The translations under genes and the position numbers were made by a program. A stretch of 43,215 nucleotides of DNA from Candidatus Zhuqueibacterota bacterium (lineage in GTDB: Bacteria; Zhuqueibacterota; Zhuqueibacteria; Residuimicrobiales; Oceaniaggregativiventaceae), in the NCBI GenBank assembly GCA_014728085.1, contig WJMF01000166.1, positions 1 to 43,215 on the forward strand. The letters are read 5' to 3'. The notes below the pieces were generated by a model. That model was not told the DNA's origin. It searched no databases and saw only the letters and a program-made list of their open reading frames with translations. Each line of letters begins with the position of its first letter. Position 1 is the first letter of the stretch. Shown one piece after another: positions 27,136-36,463 of this stretch.

Positions 27136-29289
27136 ATGAAAATCAAAATCGGAATTGATGTCGGCGGTACCTTTACCCATGCTGTAGCGGTGGATATTTC
27201 CGACTATTCGATTATCGGAAAAGCCTGTGTACCGACCACCCATACGGTAGCTGAGGGGGTCGCCCGGGGCGTTATTGCCTCCTTGCACGAGCTGATCGAC
27301 AAGACCGGCATCAACATGGATGACATTGTCTTGATCGCCCATTCCACCACCCAGGCGACCAATGCACTGCTCGAAGGCGATGTTGCTACAGTGGGTATCA
27401 TCGGCATGGGGCGCGGTGCTGAAGGCCGGGTCGCCAGGCGACAGACCAATCCGAAACATATCGAGCTGGCGCCGGGGAAATTTTTGCAGACTCGTCACGT
27501 CTACCTGGACCTGCGACTGCCGCTGACGAATGAGCGGGCCGAAAGCAGCATTCGGGAGCTCATTAACAACGGTGCCGAGGTGATCGTCGCCACCGAAGCC
27601 TTTGGCGTCGATGATCCCGCCAATGAAGAATTTGTCGCCGGAATTGCCACCGAAATGGGTTATCTGTCGACGGCAGCCAGCCGCATCTCGCGGCTCTACG
27701 GTCTGGTAATACGCACCCGCACAGCCGTTATCAACGCCAGTATGATGCCGAAAATGCTGGAAACAGCGGATATGACCGAACAATCGGTTCGCAAAGCCGG
27801 CATAAGGGCGCCGCTGATGATTATGCGTTCCGATGGTGGCATCATGGACATCAACGAGATGCGCAAACGCCCGATCTTGACCATGCTTTCGGGGCCGGCT
27901 GCCGGGGTTGCCGCGGCGCTGATGTATGTCAAGGTCTCCGACGGCATTTTTGTCGAGGTCGGCGGAACGTCTACCGATATTTCAGTGATCAAAAACGGCA
28001 AACCGCAGATCAAAAGCGCCCGCATCGGCGGTAACCGTCTCTTTCTCAAAACCCTTGATGTGCGCACCGTGGGAATTGCCGGCGGTTCCATGCCGCGTTT
28101 TCGCAATCAAAAAATTATCGATATCGGTCCGCGCAGCGCCCATATTGCCAATGTCCAATATGCCGCCTATACAGAAACCTTAGAATTTGATGCTATCGAA
28201 TTAACAGCCCTGCAACCGCTGGCGGGCGACCCGGATGATTACCTCACCATCCGTACATGCAATGATACAACTGCAGCCTATACCCTTACGCCTTCATGTG
28301 CCGCCAATTATCTCGGCCTCGTCGGCACAGTGGGACACTCGACCGCCAATACGAAGGCGTTGAAAAAATTCTTTGCGCTTGCTTCACGGAAACTCAACAC
28401 CACGGCCCGGGACATTGCCGATAATATTCTCGCCATATCGGCAGAAAAGATCAAACCGCTTATTCGGCAGCTGCTACGAGAATACAAGCTCGATGCAGAC
28501 CTGGTGCAATTCATAGGCGGTGGTGGCGGCGCTCCGGTGCTGGTGCCCTATACGGCGCAATCCATGTCTGTGGATCATCGCATTGCCGAGAATTGCGAGG
28601 TCATTTCCGCCATCGGCGTTGCTCTTGGCATCATCCGCGATTCAGTAGAGCGAAGCATTGTCGATCCCACTGAAAATGATCTGATTGCCCTGCGGCAGCA
28701 AGCGATGCAATCGGTTGAAGCCATGGGAGCGGTATCGGAGACCATTCAGGTGAGCATAGAAGTCGATAGCAAAAATAAACGGGTGATCGCGGTCGCCACC
28801 GGATCAAGCGAACTGCGTACACGCGATATCGCCGTTCAGGCGCTGAGCGATGATGCCCTGCTCGAAGTGGTGGCAACGTCGATTAAGCTCGACAAGAAAG
28901 AGGTCCGGCGTATCGGATCGACCGAATTTTTACAGGCGTTCTCAGGTACGGTGCGGCAGCGCTTGCTGTGGGGCTTGTTTACGCGTGAGGTGCAAAAACT
29001 CCGCGTCATCGATCGCGAAGGGATAATCAAGCTGCAGATCAACGGCTGTCTGGTGCAGGAAGTGAGGGCAAAAGAGGTAAAGCGCAAAATAGCAGAGTTT
29101 ATCGAGCAATTGACCACCTTTGGCGATGCCGGTGCGCTGGTGCCGGATATCTACCTGCTCGTCTCGGCCAAAATCATCGACATGACCGGGCTGGTCAGAC
29201 AGTCGCAGATTATGGCGCTGGTCGACGTCGAGCTGCAACACGTTGCCGCAACCACTCCTGTTGTGGTGATCGCTGCTGAAAAACAATAG
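27136..29289 (+). CDS. HyuA-type hydantoinase/oxoprolinase subunit
   Basis: 717 residues from the ATG at 27136, where the family N-terminus begins ([20 protein letters not shown]). A longer in-frame start at 26917 lies inside the transporter gene and is rejected. Hydantoinase_A N-terminal domain about 4-180 (ASKHR-like actin/ASKHA ATP motif DVGGTFTH) and Hydantoinase_A core about 200-500 ([48 protein letters not shown]). These ATP-using enzymes open hydantoins, 5-oxoproline or carboxylate rings, often with a HyuB partner; no HyuB is present here, and the C-terminal 120 residues are an extra domain. Next to the transporter, a dedicated uptake and hydrolysis pair is likely. Confidence 0.85.
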   Translation: MKIKIGIDVGGTFTHAVAVDISDYSIIGKACVPTTHTVAEGVARGVIASLHELIDKTGINMDDIVLIAHSTTQATNALLEGDVATVGIIGMGRGAEGRVARRQTNPKHIELAPGKFLQTRHVYLDLRLPLTNERAESSIRELINNGAEVIVATEAFGVDDPANEEFVAGIATEMGYLSTAASRISRLYGLVIRTRTAVINASMMPKMLETADMTEQSVRKAGIRAPLMIMRSDGGIMDINEMRKRPILTMLSGPAAGVAAALMYVKVSDGIFVEVGGTSTDISVIKNGKPQIKSARIGGNRLFLKTLDVRTVGIAGGSMPRFRNQKIIDIGPRSAHIANVQYAAYTETLEFDAIELTALQPLAGDPDDYLTIRTCNDTTAAYTLTPSCAANYLGLVGTVGHSTANTKALKKFFALASRKLNTTARDIADNILAISAEKIKPLIRQLLREYKLDADLVQFIGGGGGAPVLVPYTAQSMSVDHRIAENCEVISAIGVALGIIRDSVERSIVDPTENDLIALRQQAMQSVEAMGAVSETIQVSIEVDSKNKRVIAVATGSSELRTRDIAVQALSDDALLEVVATSIKLDKKEVRRIGSTEFLQAFSGTVRQRLLWGLFTREVQKLRVIDREGIIKLQINGCLVQEVRAKEVKRKIAEFIEQLTTFGDAGALVPDIYLLVSAKIIDMTGLVRQSQIMALVDVELQHVAATTPVVVIAAEKQ

Positions 29290-29345
29290 TAACCGTTGAT
29301 CGTACAGTTACTGACCAGACAAAAACTCGTGTGGAGAACCTGATA

Positions 29346-30374
29346 TTGTTTGGAAAACAATTTGTCCTGCTCATCATCGTTTTGCTTCTCATTCTGTGGC
29401 CGGCGGCTATGTTTGCGGAACAACCGGCAGAGTTTCGCGCCGTCAAGATAACCAATGTCGATTCCGATGTCATGTTTTCAGACCAGCGCATCGCTGAGGC
29501 CATGGATTACCTCGCCTCGATCGGTATCAATGTGATTTTACCCGTGGTATGGAACGGTTCTGGTGCTAATGGTGTCTACACGCTTTATCCCAGCTCCGTG
29601 ATAGACAGCCTCTTTGGTCAGCCCTTGCATCCGGCCTTTGCGGTCGGGCACGATCCGCTGCAGCGCATCATAATCGAGGCGCATCGCAACGGCATGAATT
29701 GGCGCCCTGTTCCCCTGATTATCGATGAAAATGATCGCGGGGCCAGTACGAGAGGTCGCTGGGAAGTATCTGATATTGCCGGATACAAGCCTGGTATTCT
29801 AATCAAAAAAGAACAGAACTATGGTACCGTGTACTATTGCTTTACAGTGCCACAAACCACCTGGTACAATGTCTACGCCTACATCGTTACCGGTCCCCTG
29901 GCGACCGACCGCGCCCGTTATGTTATCTATTCGGATAATGACTCGACAGCAGTACTGGTGAACCAGCAGGATTACTACAATCGCGGCTGGCAGGCTTTAA
30001 GACTGGCCTATCTGACTGCAGGCCAAAAGACTGTTTTGAAACTCGACAATATCAATGTCCCTGCCGGACAATATGTGGTGGCCGATGCGGCGATGGTCAT
30101 GATCAACCGCAAGCTTTCTCCTGATGTCATCATCAGTCGATTGCAGACGCCGAATACTAACAACAAAAAAGCACCACGTTCTTTTCAACGGTTGCAAAAC
30201 CATCCCAATCCGTTTAATGCGCCACGAGAATTACCTATATCGTTGAGAAAAGATCATAAATCAATCTATCGGTTTATGATCTATTGGGAAGGGAGTTACA
30301 AACATTGGTTCATAAATTACATGAACCGAATATTTATAGCATCGATTTCGATGCTGCAGCGCTTGCGAGCGTAA
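29346..30374 (+). CDS. GHL10-family protein with catalytic core deleted and sorting domain truncated (likely pseudogene)
   Basis: 342 residues from a TTG at 29346 with GGAG 9 bases upstream; a GTG at 29331 is the alternative. Signal peptide, then the GHL10 N-terminus (AEFRAVKITNVDSDV, IIIEAHRNG). At about nt 29695 the frame jumps straight into the golvesin-like domain (NWRPVPLIIDENDRG). Compared with the intact 627-residue relative at 11139, roughly 265 residues carrying DGIELDRIRYPE are missing, in frame. The end begins a type IX sorting domain (QRLQNHPNPFNA at about nt 30190-30225) and then departs into unrelated sequence (RELPISLRKDHKSIYRF). It cannot be an active hydrolase; it may be a binding-only relic or plain decay. 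It follows the hydantoinase by 56 bases. Confidence 0.7.
   Translation: MFGKQFVLLIIVLLLILWPAAMFAEQPAEFRAVKITNVDSDVMFSDQRIAEAMDYLASIGINVILPVVWNGSGANGVYTLYPSSVIDSLFGQPLHPAFAVGHDPLQRIIIEAHRNGMNWRPVPLIIDENDRGASTRGRWEVSDIAGYKPGILIKKEQNYGTVYYCFTVPQTTWYNVYAYIVTGPLATDRARYVIYSDNDSTAVLVNQQDYYNRGWQALRLAYLTAGQKTVLKLDNINVPAGQYVVADAAMVMINRKLSPDVIISRLQTPNTNNKKAPRSFQRLQNHPNPFNAPRELPISLRKDHKSIYRFMIYWEGSYKHWFINYMNRIFIASISMLQRLRA
30251..30355. repeat. cluster of three perfect stem-loops at a homology breakpoint
   Basis: AGATCATAAA/TTTATGATCT (30251-30260 with 30273-30282), GGTTCAT/ATGAACC (30307-30313 with 30321-30327), and AGCATCGA/TCGATGCT (30338-30345 with 30348-30355) in a row. They start just where the sorting domain of the preceding ORF stops matching. 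From there to 30616 no intact gene is seen. A 65-codon minus frame (30317-30514) is unassigned. Confidence 0.55.
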
Positions 30375-30616
30375 TCTACTTTTTCCGGCTCCAAGGCAGT
30401 AATCGGGTTGAGAGCAAAAAGTGCGTGTTGATCAAATAGAAAATTCGTACATTCGGTATAACGGCGAGTACCGTTGCCAATAATATCAAAATGGTTTGCA
30501 TAAGCGATATTCAATCGGCAAAAAAGGGTTCTTATCCATGTACAATTCGCTGAGAGTAGAGTATGGTTTCAACAGCAAATCTTTGAAAGAGAATTAGGTA
30601 AGGAGAAGAAACAACG

Positions 30617-31555
30617 ATGCTTCCGATCACGGCTACGTTTTTGGATGAAATCACCCATGACATCCCCTCACAAAACTGGGGTCCTGACGACTGGGCCCGT
30701 GATTTTGATATCATGAAATCTGTCGGTATTGATACTGTCATCCTTATCCGTGCCGGTTACCAGAAGATGGTGACATACGAGTCGCAGGTTCTGCAGCAGC
30801 AGGTGAATGCCTTTCCCGTCTACCTTGATCTTGTGGATCTTTTTCTGACCCAGGCGGAGCGCTGCGGCATGACGTTCTACTTTGGTACCTATGATTCGGG
30901 TATGTACTGGCAGAATGGCCGGTATGAAAAGGAAGCGGATATCAATCGGCTCTTTTGCGATGAATTTATGCAGCGATACGGCCACCGGTCGGCATTCGGC
31001 GGCTGGTATATCAGTCACGAAATCAGCGTTTACGATGACGGCATGATGAATGTTTATGAAACACTGGCCACCCATCTGCGCGGCTTAAAACCCGTGCCGA
31101 TCTTGATTTCACCTTATATTCAAGGCAGTAAACAATTCGGATCCAGGGCAATCACGCCGGAGCAGCATCAAAAGGAATGGAATGCAGTGTTTGCCCGCCT
31201 GCAAAATCTGGTGGATATCGTCGCCTTTCAGGACGGCAATGTGCCGCTGGACATGCTCGGCGACTATCTCGCCATGCACAAAAGCCTGGCTGATCAATAC
31301 AATATCCGCAGCTGGAGCAATGTCGAATCCTTTGATCGCGACATGCCGATTAAATTTCCACCCATTGACTTTCGCAAACTGCGCTACAAAATGGAGCAGG
31401 CTGATCTGAGCGGCATCGAAAAACTGATCACCTTTGAATTCTCCCACTTTATGAGCCCGCATTCCATCTATCCGGCAGCGCACCAACTTTACAAGCGCTA
31501 TCACGAGTGGCAGCATTCCAGTGCCGCGAATGATCGGCAAAATGGATTGAAATAA
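30617..31555 (+). CDS. DUF4434 glycoside-hydrolase-like protein
   Basis: 312 residues without a signal peptide, so cytoplasmic as annotated. The opening TATFLDEITHDIPSQNW (5-21), GIDTVILIRAGY and the conserved GGWYISHEI (about 134-142) with ILISPYI are the DUF4434 signature, a TIM-barrel family placed near cellulase-like glycosidases. The acidic residue of HEI and the later QDGN(V) region are candidate active-site positions. A clear AAGGAGAAG precedes the ATG. It is 242 bases after the gutted GHL10 gene in the same direction. Substrate unknown. Confidence 0.82.
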   Translation: MLPITATFLDEITHDIPSQNWGPDDWARDFDIMKSVGIDTVILIRAGYQKMVTYESQVLQQQVNAFPVYLDLVDLFLTQAERCGMTFYFGTYDSGMYWQNGRYEKEADINRLFCDEFMQRYGHRSAFGGWYISHEISVYDDGMMNVYETLATHLRGLKPVPILISPYIQGSKQFGSRAITPEQHQKEWNAVFARLQNLVDIVAFQDGNVPLDMLGDYLAMHKSLADQYNIRSWSNVESFDRDMPIKFPPIDFRKLRYKMEQADLSGIEKLITFEFSHFMSPHSIYPAAHQLYKRYHEWQHSSAANDRQNGLK

Positions 31556-31774
31556 CCTGCTCTGCAACATTCATTTCGAACAGGGCTACTTTTCTTTTTC
31601 CCTTTTATTCATTCACCCCGGCCGCATTCTCATCGGTTAGTCCTGCATTGCAGATTCAGGGACAAGCCAAAACGGTATTTATGTCCGCCTGCACTGCATA
31701 TAGTACCAACGCACATAGAGTGTGTGAAAACAGAGTCATTTTTATCAATTGTGTTTTATTTGACAAAGGATAAA

Positions 31775-31860
31775 CTTCGAAGGTCGCGAAGAGTAATATT
31801 TTAATATGTTGTTTTTATTTGATTTGTACATTTTTCCTTCGGGTTCTTCGCGGGCTTGGG
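31775..31860. repeat. variant inverted element in the 31.6-32.3 kb gap
   Basis: CTTCGAAGGTCGCGAAGAG on the left and CCTTCGGGTTCTTCGCGGGC on the right, inverted and separated by about 40 AT-rich bases. Same architecture as copies A-C with a different core word. The adjoining sequence 31556-31774 holds nothing I can support. Confidence 0.4.
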
Positions 31861-31947
31861 TTCGTTATATTTCTTACCAGACCCTCTTGATATAAAATTT
31901 TTTGATTTCACACACACTCACGCTGCCGGCACAGCGCATCCGGGCAG

Positions 31948-32290
31948 CATACTGTTTACAGGTACGACAAAGGCTACGGCTCTGTAACAATAGTCAGCGG
32001 ACCAGGCCGTTCACCCACTCCTTTACTCCCGAAGATAGATGTGGGCGAGTTAATTTTTACCAAACGAGATCACCCTGCACTTGATGCTGAAACGTTTTAC
32101 TCTCTTTTGCCCGCCGCTCTACCGGAGCATTGGAATCCCGAGTCGGATACATAAGAGCCCCGTTTCGATCGTAAAGGACCAACCCACATCCCCAAGTACC
32201 TGCTTTTAGAATATTTTTTCCCTCATATATCCATAAGCTAATAACAAAGAGAGAATCAAACCACTCTATAAAGTCATATTCCGTTATCGT
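31948..32290. pseudogene. unassigned coding-like relic between DUF4434 and amidase genes
   Basis: Two overlapping frames look protein-like and cannot both be real. On the minus strand, 77 open codons (32290 to TAA at 32057) continue in the same frame directly after the amidase TGA, containing LWIYEGKNILKAGTWGCGLV. On the plus strand, 31948 to TAA at 32152 reads HTVYRYDKGYGSVTIVSGPG and later LLPAALPEHWNPESDT. Neither has a start codon with ribosome site. I do not recognise a family. Most likely a fragment of a deleted gene. Confidence 0.3.
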
Positions 32291-33880
32291 TCAATCCGTT
32301 GCCAAAAACAGCGGTGCTCTTCTGTGCCGGGTTCCCTGTTCGTAGCTGTAGGCAATCCCGAGCAAGAGGGGCTCGCTCCAGGCCCGGCCGAAAAAAGAGA
32401 TCCCCACAGGAACATCACCGATAAATCCCATGGGCACGTTGATGTTCGGATAACCGGAGAGCGCCGCATAGCCGGATGAACTCAACTTGAAATTGTCCCC
32501 GTTGATCAAATCGGTTTTCCACGCCGGTCCGCCGCTCGGAGCAACGATGGCATCGAGGTTGTATTTGACCATTACGCGGTCAATACCATTTCTTCGGTAC
32601 GCATTGAGCATTTTGCTGACAGCCTCTTTATACGCTTCGCTGTCAAGGCTCCCCTTAGACCGGGCGTTTTCCATGACAGCGACATTGAAATAAAGCATTT
32701 CAAGGCTGTCGGCCCGGGTCAACTCGATGACCTCCTTCAGATTGGCGACCGGTGCATGTTCTCCCAGCCTGTTCAAGTATTTTTTCAATCCATCCTTGAA
32801 TTCATATGCCATAACCTCATAGGCGTGTGTATATGGTGTGCCCTGAACGATTTCTTCCAATTCAACGATTTCCGCCCCCCTGCTTTTCATATCGTCAAGC
32901 GCCTGATGCATCAACGAATCGACTTTAAAATGGATTCCTTCATTTTTGTTCAGGTATCCTATGCGTTTGCCGTTCAATCCGTCCTTTTTCAGAAATTGGC
33001 TATAGTCCTTGTAAAACCGACCTTTACCGGCAAGCGTTTTTTGGTCGCTCGAGTCAATGCCGGTGAGTGCCCCGAGTAAAATCGCTGCATCTTCAACGGT
33101 TCTGGTCATGGGACCGGCCGTATCCTGGGTGTAGCTGATGGGTACGATTCCGGAGCGGCTCCACAGGCCTACCGTCGGTTTGATTCCGACAATACCGTTT
33201 GCGTTGGAGGGACAGATGATCGAGCCCCAGGTTTCGGTTCCGATAGCTACGGCACAGAGATTCGCCGAGACCGCAACGGCGGAGCCGGAGCTCGAACCAC
33301 ATGGATTACGGTCCAATACATAGGGGTTTTTCGTCTGACCGCTGACAGCACTCCAGCCGCTGGAAGAAAAGGAGGCGCGATAGTTGGCCCATTCGCTTAG
33401 ATTGGTCTTGCCGAGAATGACGGCACCGGATGCTCGCAATTTTTTTGCCACCCGGCTATCCTGAAGCGGATAAGAATCCTTCAGAATTCTTGATCCTGCC
33501 GTCGTCGGCATTCTGTCTTGTGTATCGATATTGTCTTTTAAAAGCACCGGAATACCGTGCAAGGGACCACGGCGATGCCCCTGTTCGAGTTCTCTATCGA
33601 GGGAATCAGCGATTTCGAGGGCATCGGGATTGATCATGATAACGGCATTGAGCTCAACGCCCTGCTGATCAATCGATTCAATGCGATCGATATAAAGTTG
33701 AACGATTTCTCTTACCGTATATCTTCTGTCGTCATACCCCTGCTGAATCTCGGCGATCGTTATTTCGGCAAGCGGGAAGGATCGCATTGTCCTTGAATTA
33801 TCCCAAATCTGACACGAAAACAAAGACAATAATAAGAGTAATTTCGCAACGATTCCGGAGAAACGCACTAATTTTTTCAT
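32291..33880 (-). CDS. exported amidase-signature lipoprotein
   Basis: 529 residues. Lipoprotein signal peptide with lipobox LFSC (Cys23). Amidase-signature domain about 55-520 with the Ser-cisSer-Lys triad: Lys115 in PVLLKDN, Ser196 in CGSSSGSA and nucleophile Ser220 in GTETWGSIICPS; spacing 196 to 220 is the family's 24. Trp218 replaces the Asp usual in GTETDGS. IVGIKPTVGLWSRSGIVPIS and QDTAGPMTRTVEDAA continue the signature. AAGGG lies 6 bases before the ATG. Hydrolyses a C-N amide bond, in the periplasm or at the surface; natural substrate unknown. Divergent from the gene at 34254 across a 373-base AT-rich gap. Confidence 0.9.
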   Translation of the reverse strand: MKKLVRFSGIVAKLLLLLSLFSCQIWDNSRTMRSFPLAEITIAEIQQGYDDRRYTVREIVQLYIDRIESIDQQGVELNAVIMINPDALEIADSLDRELEQGHRRGPLHGIPVLLKDNIDTQDRMPTTAGSRILKDSYPLQDSRVAKKLRASGAVILGKTNLSEWANYRASFSSSGWSAVSGQTKNPYVLDRNPCGSSSGSAVAVSANLCAVAIGTETWGSIICPSNANGIVGIKPTVGLWSRSGIVPISYTQDTAGPMTRTVEDAAILLGALTGIDSSDQKTLAGKGRFYKDYSQFLKKDGLNGKRIGYLNKNEGIHFKVDSLMHQALDDMKSRGAEIVELEEIVQGTPYTHAYEVMAYEFKDGLKKYLNRLGEHAPVANLKEVIELTRADSLEMLYFNVAVMENARSKGSLDSEAYKEAVSKMLNAYRRNGIDRVMVKYNLDAIVAPSGGPAWKTDLINGDNFKLSSSGYAALSGYPNINVPMGFIGDVPVGISFFGRAWSEPLLLGIAYSYEQGTRHRRAPLFLATD

Positions 33881-34253
33881 ATCATACCCTTCATTTAGTG
33901 TAACCGTTTAAGCCAATATTTAAACATCGGAAAATTTATATTCATAATATTCATAATTTTGTAGTATTTCAATCAATAAATTTTTCAGAAATCGATTAAT
34001 ATCAATTTCAATATGGGCATATAACCAATCAGTGCCTCAACAAATCACGAAAAAACCATCGCATTGATAAATCGTGTATCGATATAAAAGTACATAACGT
34101 ATAATTGCTTGTTTTTGCATTGAACATAAACAAGCTTAATCAATTTAATTATAACAACTTGACGTATAATTAAATCCTTGGTTGTTTTATCTTTTATATG
34201 ATGGCATAATGTTTGTTAGTAAATTAATGGGCAAATAAATCAAGAAGGATAAC
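33881..34253. other. AT-rich divergent intergenic region
   Basis: No gene. Much more AT-rich than its surroundings. Contains a direct repeat ACGTATAATT (about 34107 and 34163), the second copy inside CTTGACGTATAATT, plus several ATTCATAAT words near 33940. Likely holds divergent promoters for the amidase and the secreted protein, but no hexamer pair with good spacing is convincing. Confidence 0.4.
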
Positions 34254-35036
34254 ATGTTAAAAATGTCAACTATGGTTCTAATTATGCTTGCACTCACCCT
34301 GCCGGGGGTATCCCAAATGAAGGTTCAAAATTCGAGTACCAATGAAGTTTTACTGGAAGTGGACGCCTCAGGCAAGGTTCATATTCTTAATACGCTCAGG
34401 GTAAGCGGCGAAGCGCCAAGCAACAATCCACCTCAATCCGGCAAGATTCTTTTCTCAAATGACGGCCAGGGCAATCTTTATTGGTCTGAACAACCGCAAA
34501 ACAACGATTATCTGCAATGGAATGGTACAACATGGACGACGACTCAACCGGCATTTCAACAAGATCGAAAAATGCGTTTTGAGCATTTCCTGGGATCCTC
34601 GATAGCAGAGTGTTCACAATCGGGAGAAATGTATGACGCGGTTGTATGTAATGATTATGAAGGAACAGATTATGCGTTTTCCTATAAAACGCATGATTAT
34701 GTCTCTGTGATTGAGTTGGTCAGTGCTGGTTCCTTTTACGGCAGTCCCAGAACTGCTGAATGTCGCTTCTGGATCGACTATTGGAATGGTTATGGGTGGT
34801 CAAGTGCGATCAACGCACACAATCGGGGCATCGCCAGTCCCGATGATGGCATCGCAGATGAAGCCTTTCAGACGCGTTATAATCTCTCTTCCGTGCCCGA
34901 TGGCAGCTTGATCAGATATGGTCTTACCCGGCGTACGAGTCAGGGTGTCTGTGCACTTTTGATGGCTGGATGGTCCAACACCGGATTTCAATTGCCGATC
35001 AACAATATGGGACATCCTAATCCATGGGTTAGGTAG
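34254..35036 (+). CDS. secreted protein of tail-fibre/surface style
   Basis: 260 residues with signal peptide (LIMLALTLPGVSQ, cleavage about 22). The mature start, VQNSSTNEVLLEVDASGKVH (24-43), is the beta-repeat opener of exported tail-fibre-like proteins, as in the gene at 3881. SGKILFSNDGQGNLYW and YLQWNGTTWTT follow, typical of proteins modelled on phage tail-fibre N-domains. The C-terminal half (about 100-260) is Tyr/Trp-rich with a few Cys (AECSQSG, AECRFWIDYWNGYGW) and no known motif. AGAAGGA lies 6 bases before the ATG. Function unknown; secreted or surface-exposed. Confidence 0.7.
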   Translation: MLKMSTMVLIMLALTLPGVSQMKVQNSSTNEVLLEVDASGKVHILNTLRVSGEAPSNNPPQSGKILFSNDGQGNLYWSEQPQNNDYLQWNGTTWTTTQPAFQQDRKMRFEHFLGSSIAECSQSGEMYDAVVCNDYEGTDYAFSYKTHDYVSVIELVSAGSFYGSPRTAECRFWIDYWNGYGWSSAINAHNRGIASPDDGIADEAFQTRYNLSSVPDGSLIRYGLTRRTSQGVCALLMAGWSNTGFQLPINNMGHPNPWVR

Positions 35037-35132
35037 AATGAAAAATCTCTTTTAAATCTATTCCTTTCGTGACTCTTGTTGAACCACAGAGAAGGGAAAT
35101 ATTGTTTTATATTATCGCCATTCAAGTGAACG

Positions 35133-36287
35133 TTACTCAGCTGGCAGATCATTCGTGCCTGCGTGTCGAAACAGCTTCCCGGAGACGATAAACAACGCGG
35201 CGAAAAACGCGTTGAGGATAAAGACACCGATGATTCCAGGGGCATTTTCCAGGGAAGGTCGCCAGATCAGCATCGCAATCATTGGGACCAGCAATTGCGC
35301 CAGTGCTGTAACAAATAGCGTGCGTGCCATTGCGAGTGGTCGCAGACGCGCAATGCAGGCACCGATAATGCCGACAATGAGAACCACGATATACAACTGG
35401 TTGGCTGGATTGTTCTCAGAGCCGATGATACCGACGGCGAGATTGATCCAAATGAGGAGCAATCCGGCCACAACCGCAACGCCGACAGCGGCACGGTAGG
35501 CAATACTGTCAGAGAGTCTTGAAATCAACACATAAGTGAGACCCGTGCCGAAGAGGAGAATCCCCATGATAATAAAATCGAACAAGCTCCAGTTTACCTC
35601 ACCGGTTAACTGCATTGCTAAAAGTGGCACCATTAGGATGGATGCAGTGGCAAAAGCAACATATACCACCTGACGCCGTATACTGCTGCGGATGCTTTTC
35701 AGCGTCTTCTTTTTCAGCTCATCCGGTGTAGATGTATTTGTTGAAATCTCGGTGGATTCTATTGTTCGTGCGTGAATCAATGCGGCAACCTCCAAATCTT
35801 TTTGCGCAAACGCTTCAACCAGGGCCACATTCCCTACAGTAACCGCGACAACGATGTCCTGGTACGCATTGGCTAAATGAATGCCTCTATCGATCTCTTT
35901 TCTGTTTTTGTCTTTATTCTTTTTAAAAATGTCCGCAGGGATCGGTTCATCAAGCCAGGGGCATCCTTCATGATTGCTGATTTCGGCTTCAAGCCAGATA
36001 CCAAGTTTCACCTTTATCTTGATGTTATTGTCTTTGATTATTCTCAATACCGCTTTCGGGTTTTCCTGTGAATCGTATAACCGGATCAAGCCAAAATTTT
36101 GGTTCCTGGCCAGTATCTGCAGGTCTTCCAGTTTTTCCTCTTCAGACGGATTAACCGCTCTGTTGCCCCGATCCGGATGTTGTCCTTGCCTGAATCCGGA
36201 ATAAGCAACAGCGGTTGTCACACCTGCCAGCAGATCATCCCTGTTTTGCTGAATATCTTTAAAAGGGTTGTTTGAAGGTTGACACAT
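35133..36287 (-). CDS. chimera of a truncated GH17-like domain and a six-helix membrane protein
   Basis: 384 residues. Residues 25-157 match the GH17-like beta-glucanase N-half (YSGFRQGQHPDRGN, NFGLIRLYDSQEN, EISNHEGCPWLDEP, GIHLANAYQDIVVAV). In the catalytic-acid motif VGNEALV the Glu is Val154 (GTG at 35826-35828, one base from GAG), and the barrel then stops, so the nucleophile half is absent. After a linker (about 158-195) come six membrane helices (about 206-226, 232-254, 263-289, 298-315, 323-342, 350-372) of an unnamed membrane protein family. No Shine-Dalgarno at the ATG. Best read as an accidental fusion of two genes by deletion; a membrane-tethered glucan-binding protein is less likely. 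Confidence 0.7.
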   Translation of the reverse strand: MCQPSNNPFKDIQQNRDDLLAGVTTAVAYSGFRQGQHPDRGNRAVNPSEEEKLEDLQILARNQNFGLIRLYDSQENPKAVLRIIKDNNIKIKVKLGIWLEAEISNHEGCPWLDEPIPADIFKKNKDKNRKEIDRGIHLANAYQDIVVAVTVGNVALVEAFAQKDLEVAALIHARTIESTEISTNTSTPDELKKKTLKSIRSSIRRQVVYVAFATASILMVPLLAMQLTGEVNWSLFDFIIMGILLFGTGLTYVLISRLSDSIAYRAAVGVAVVAGLLLIWINLAVGIIGSENNPANQLYIVVLIVGIIGACIARLRPLAMARTLFVTALAQLLVPMIAMLIWRPSLENAPGIIGVFILNAFFAALFIVSGKLFRHAGTNDLPAE

Positions 36288-36463
36288 AATGCACGGTAGT
36301 ACAAGGGAAATGAATACCTATCTTAATGCGCAATAACAACTTTGTTTGCGTAATCTCATTTTCAACTCCTTGTTCTAATAATAAAATTACTCCTGTAATG
36401 TATTATATTCAGTACAATAATCATTAACCTTGAGCAATAGTACAGAGAGGTGCACAGGGAGGG

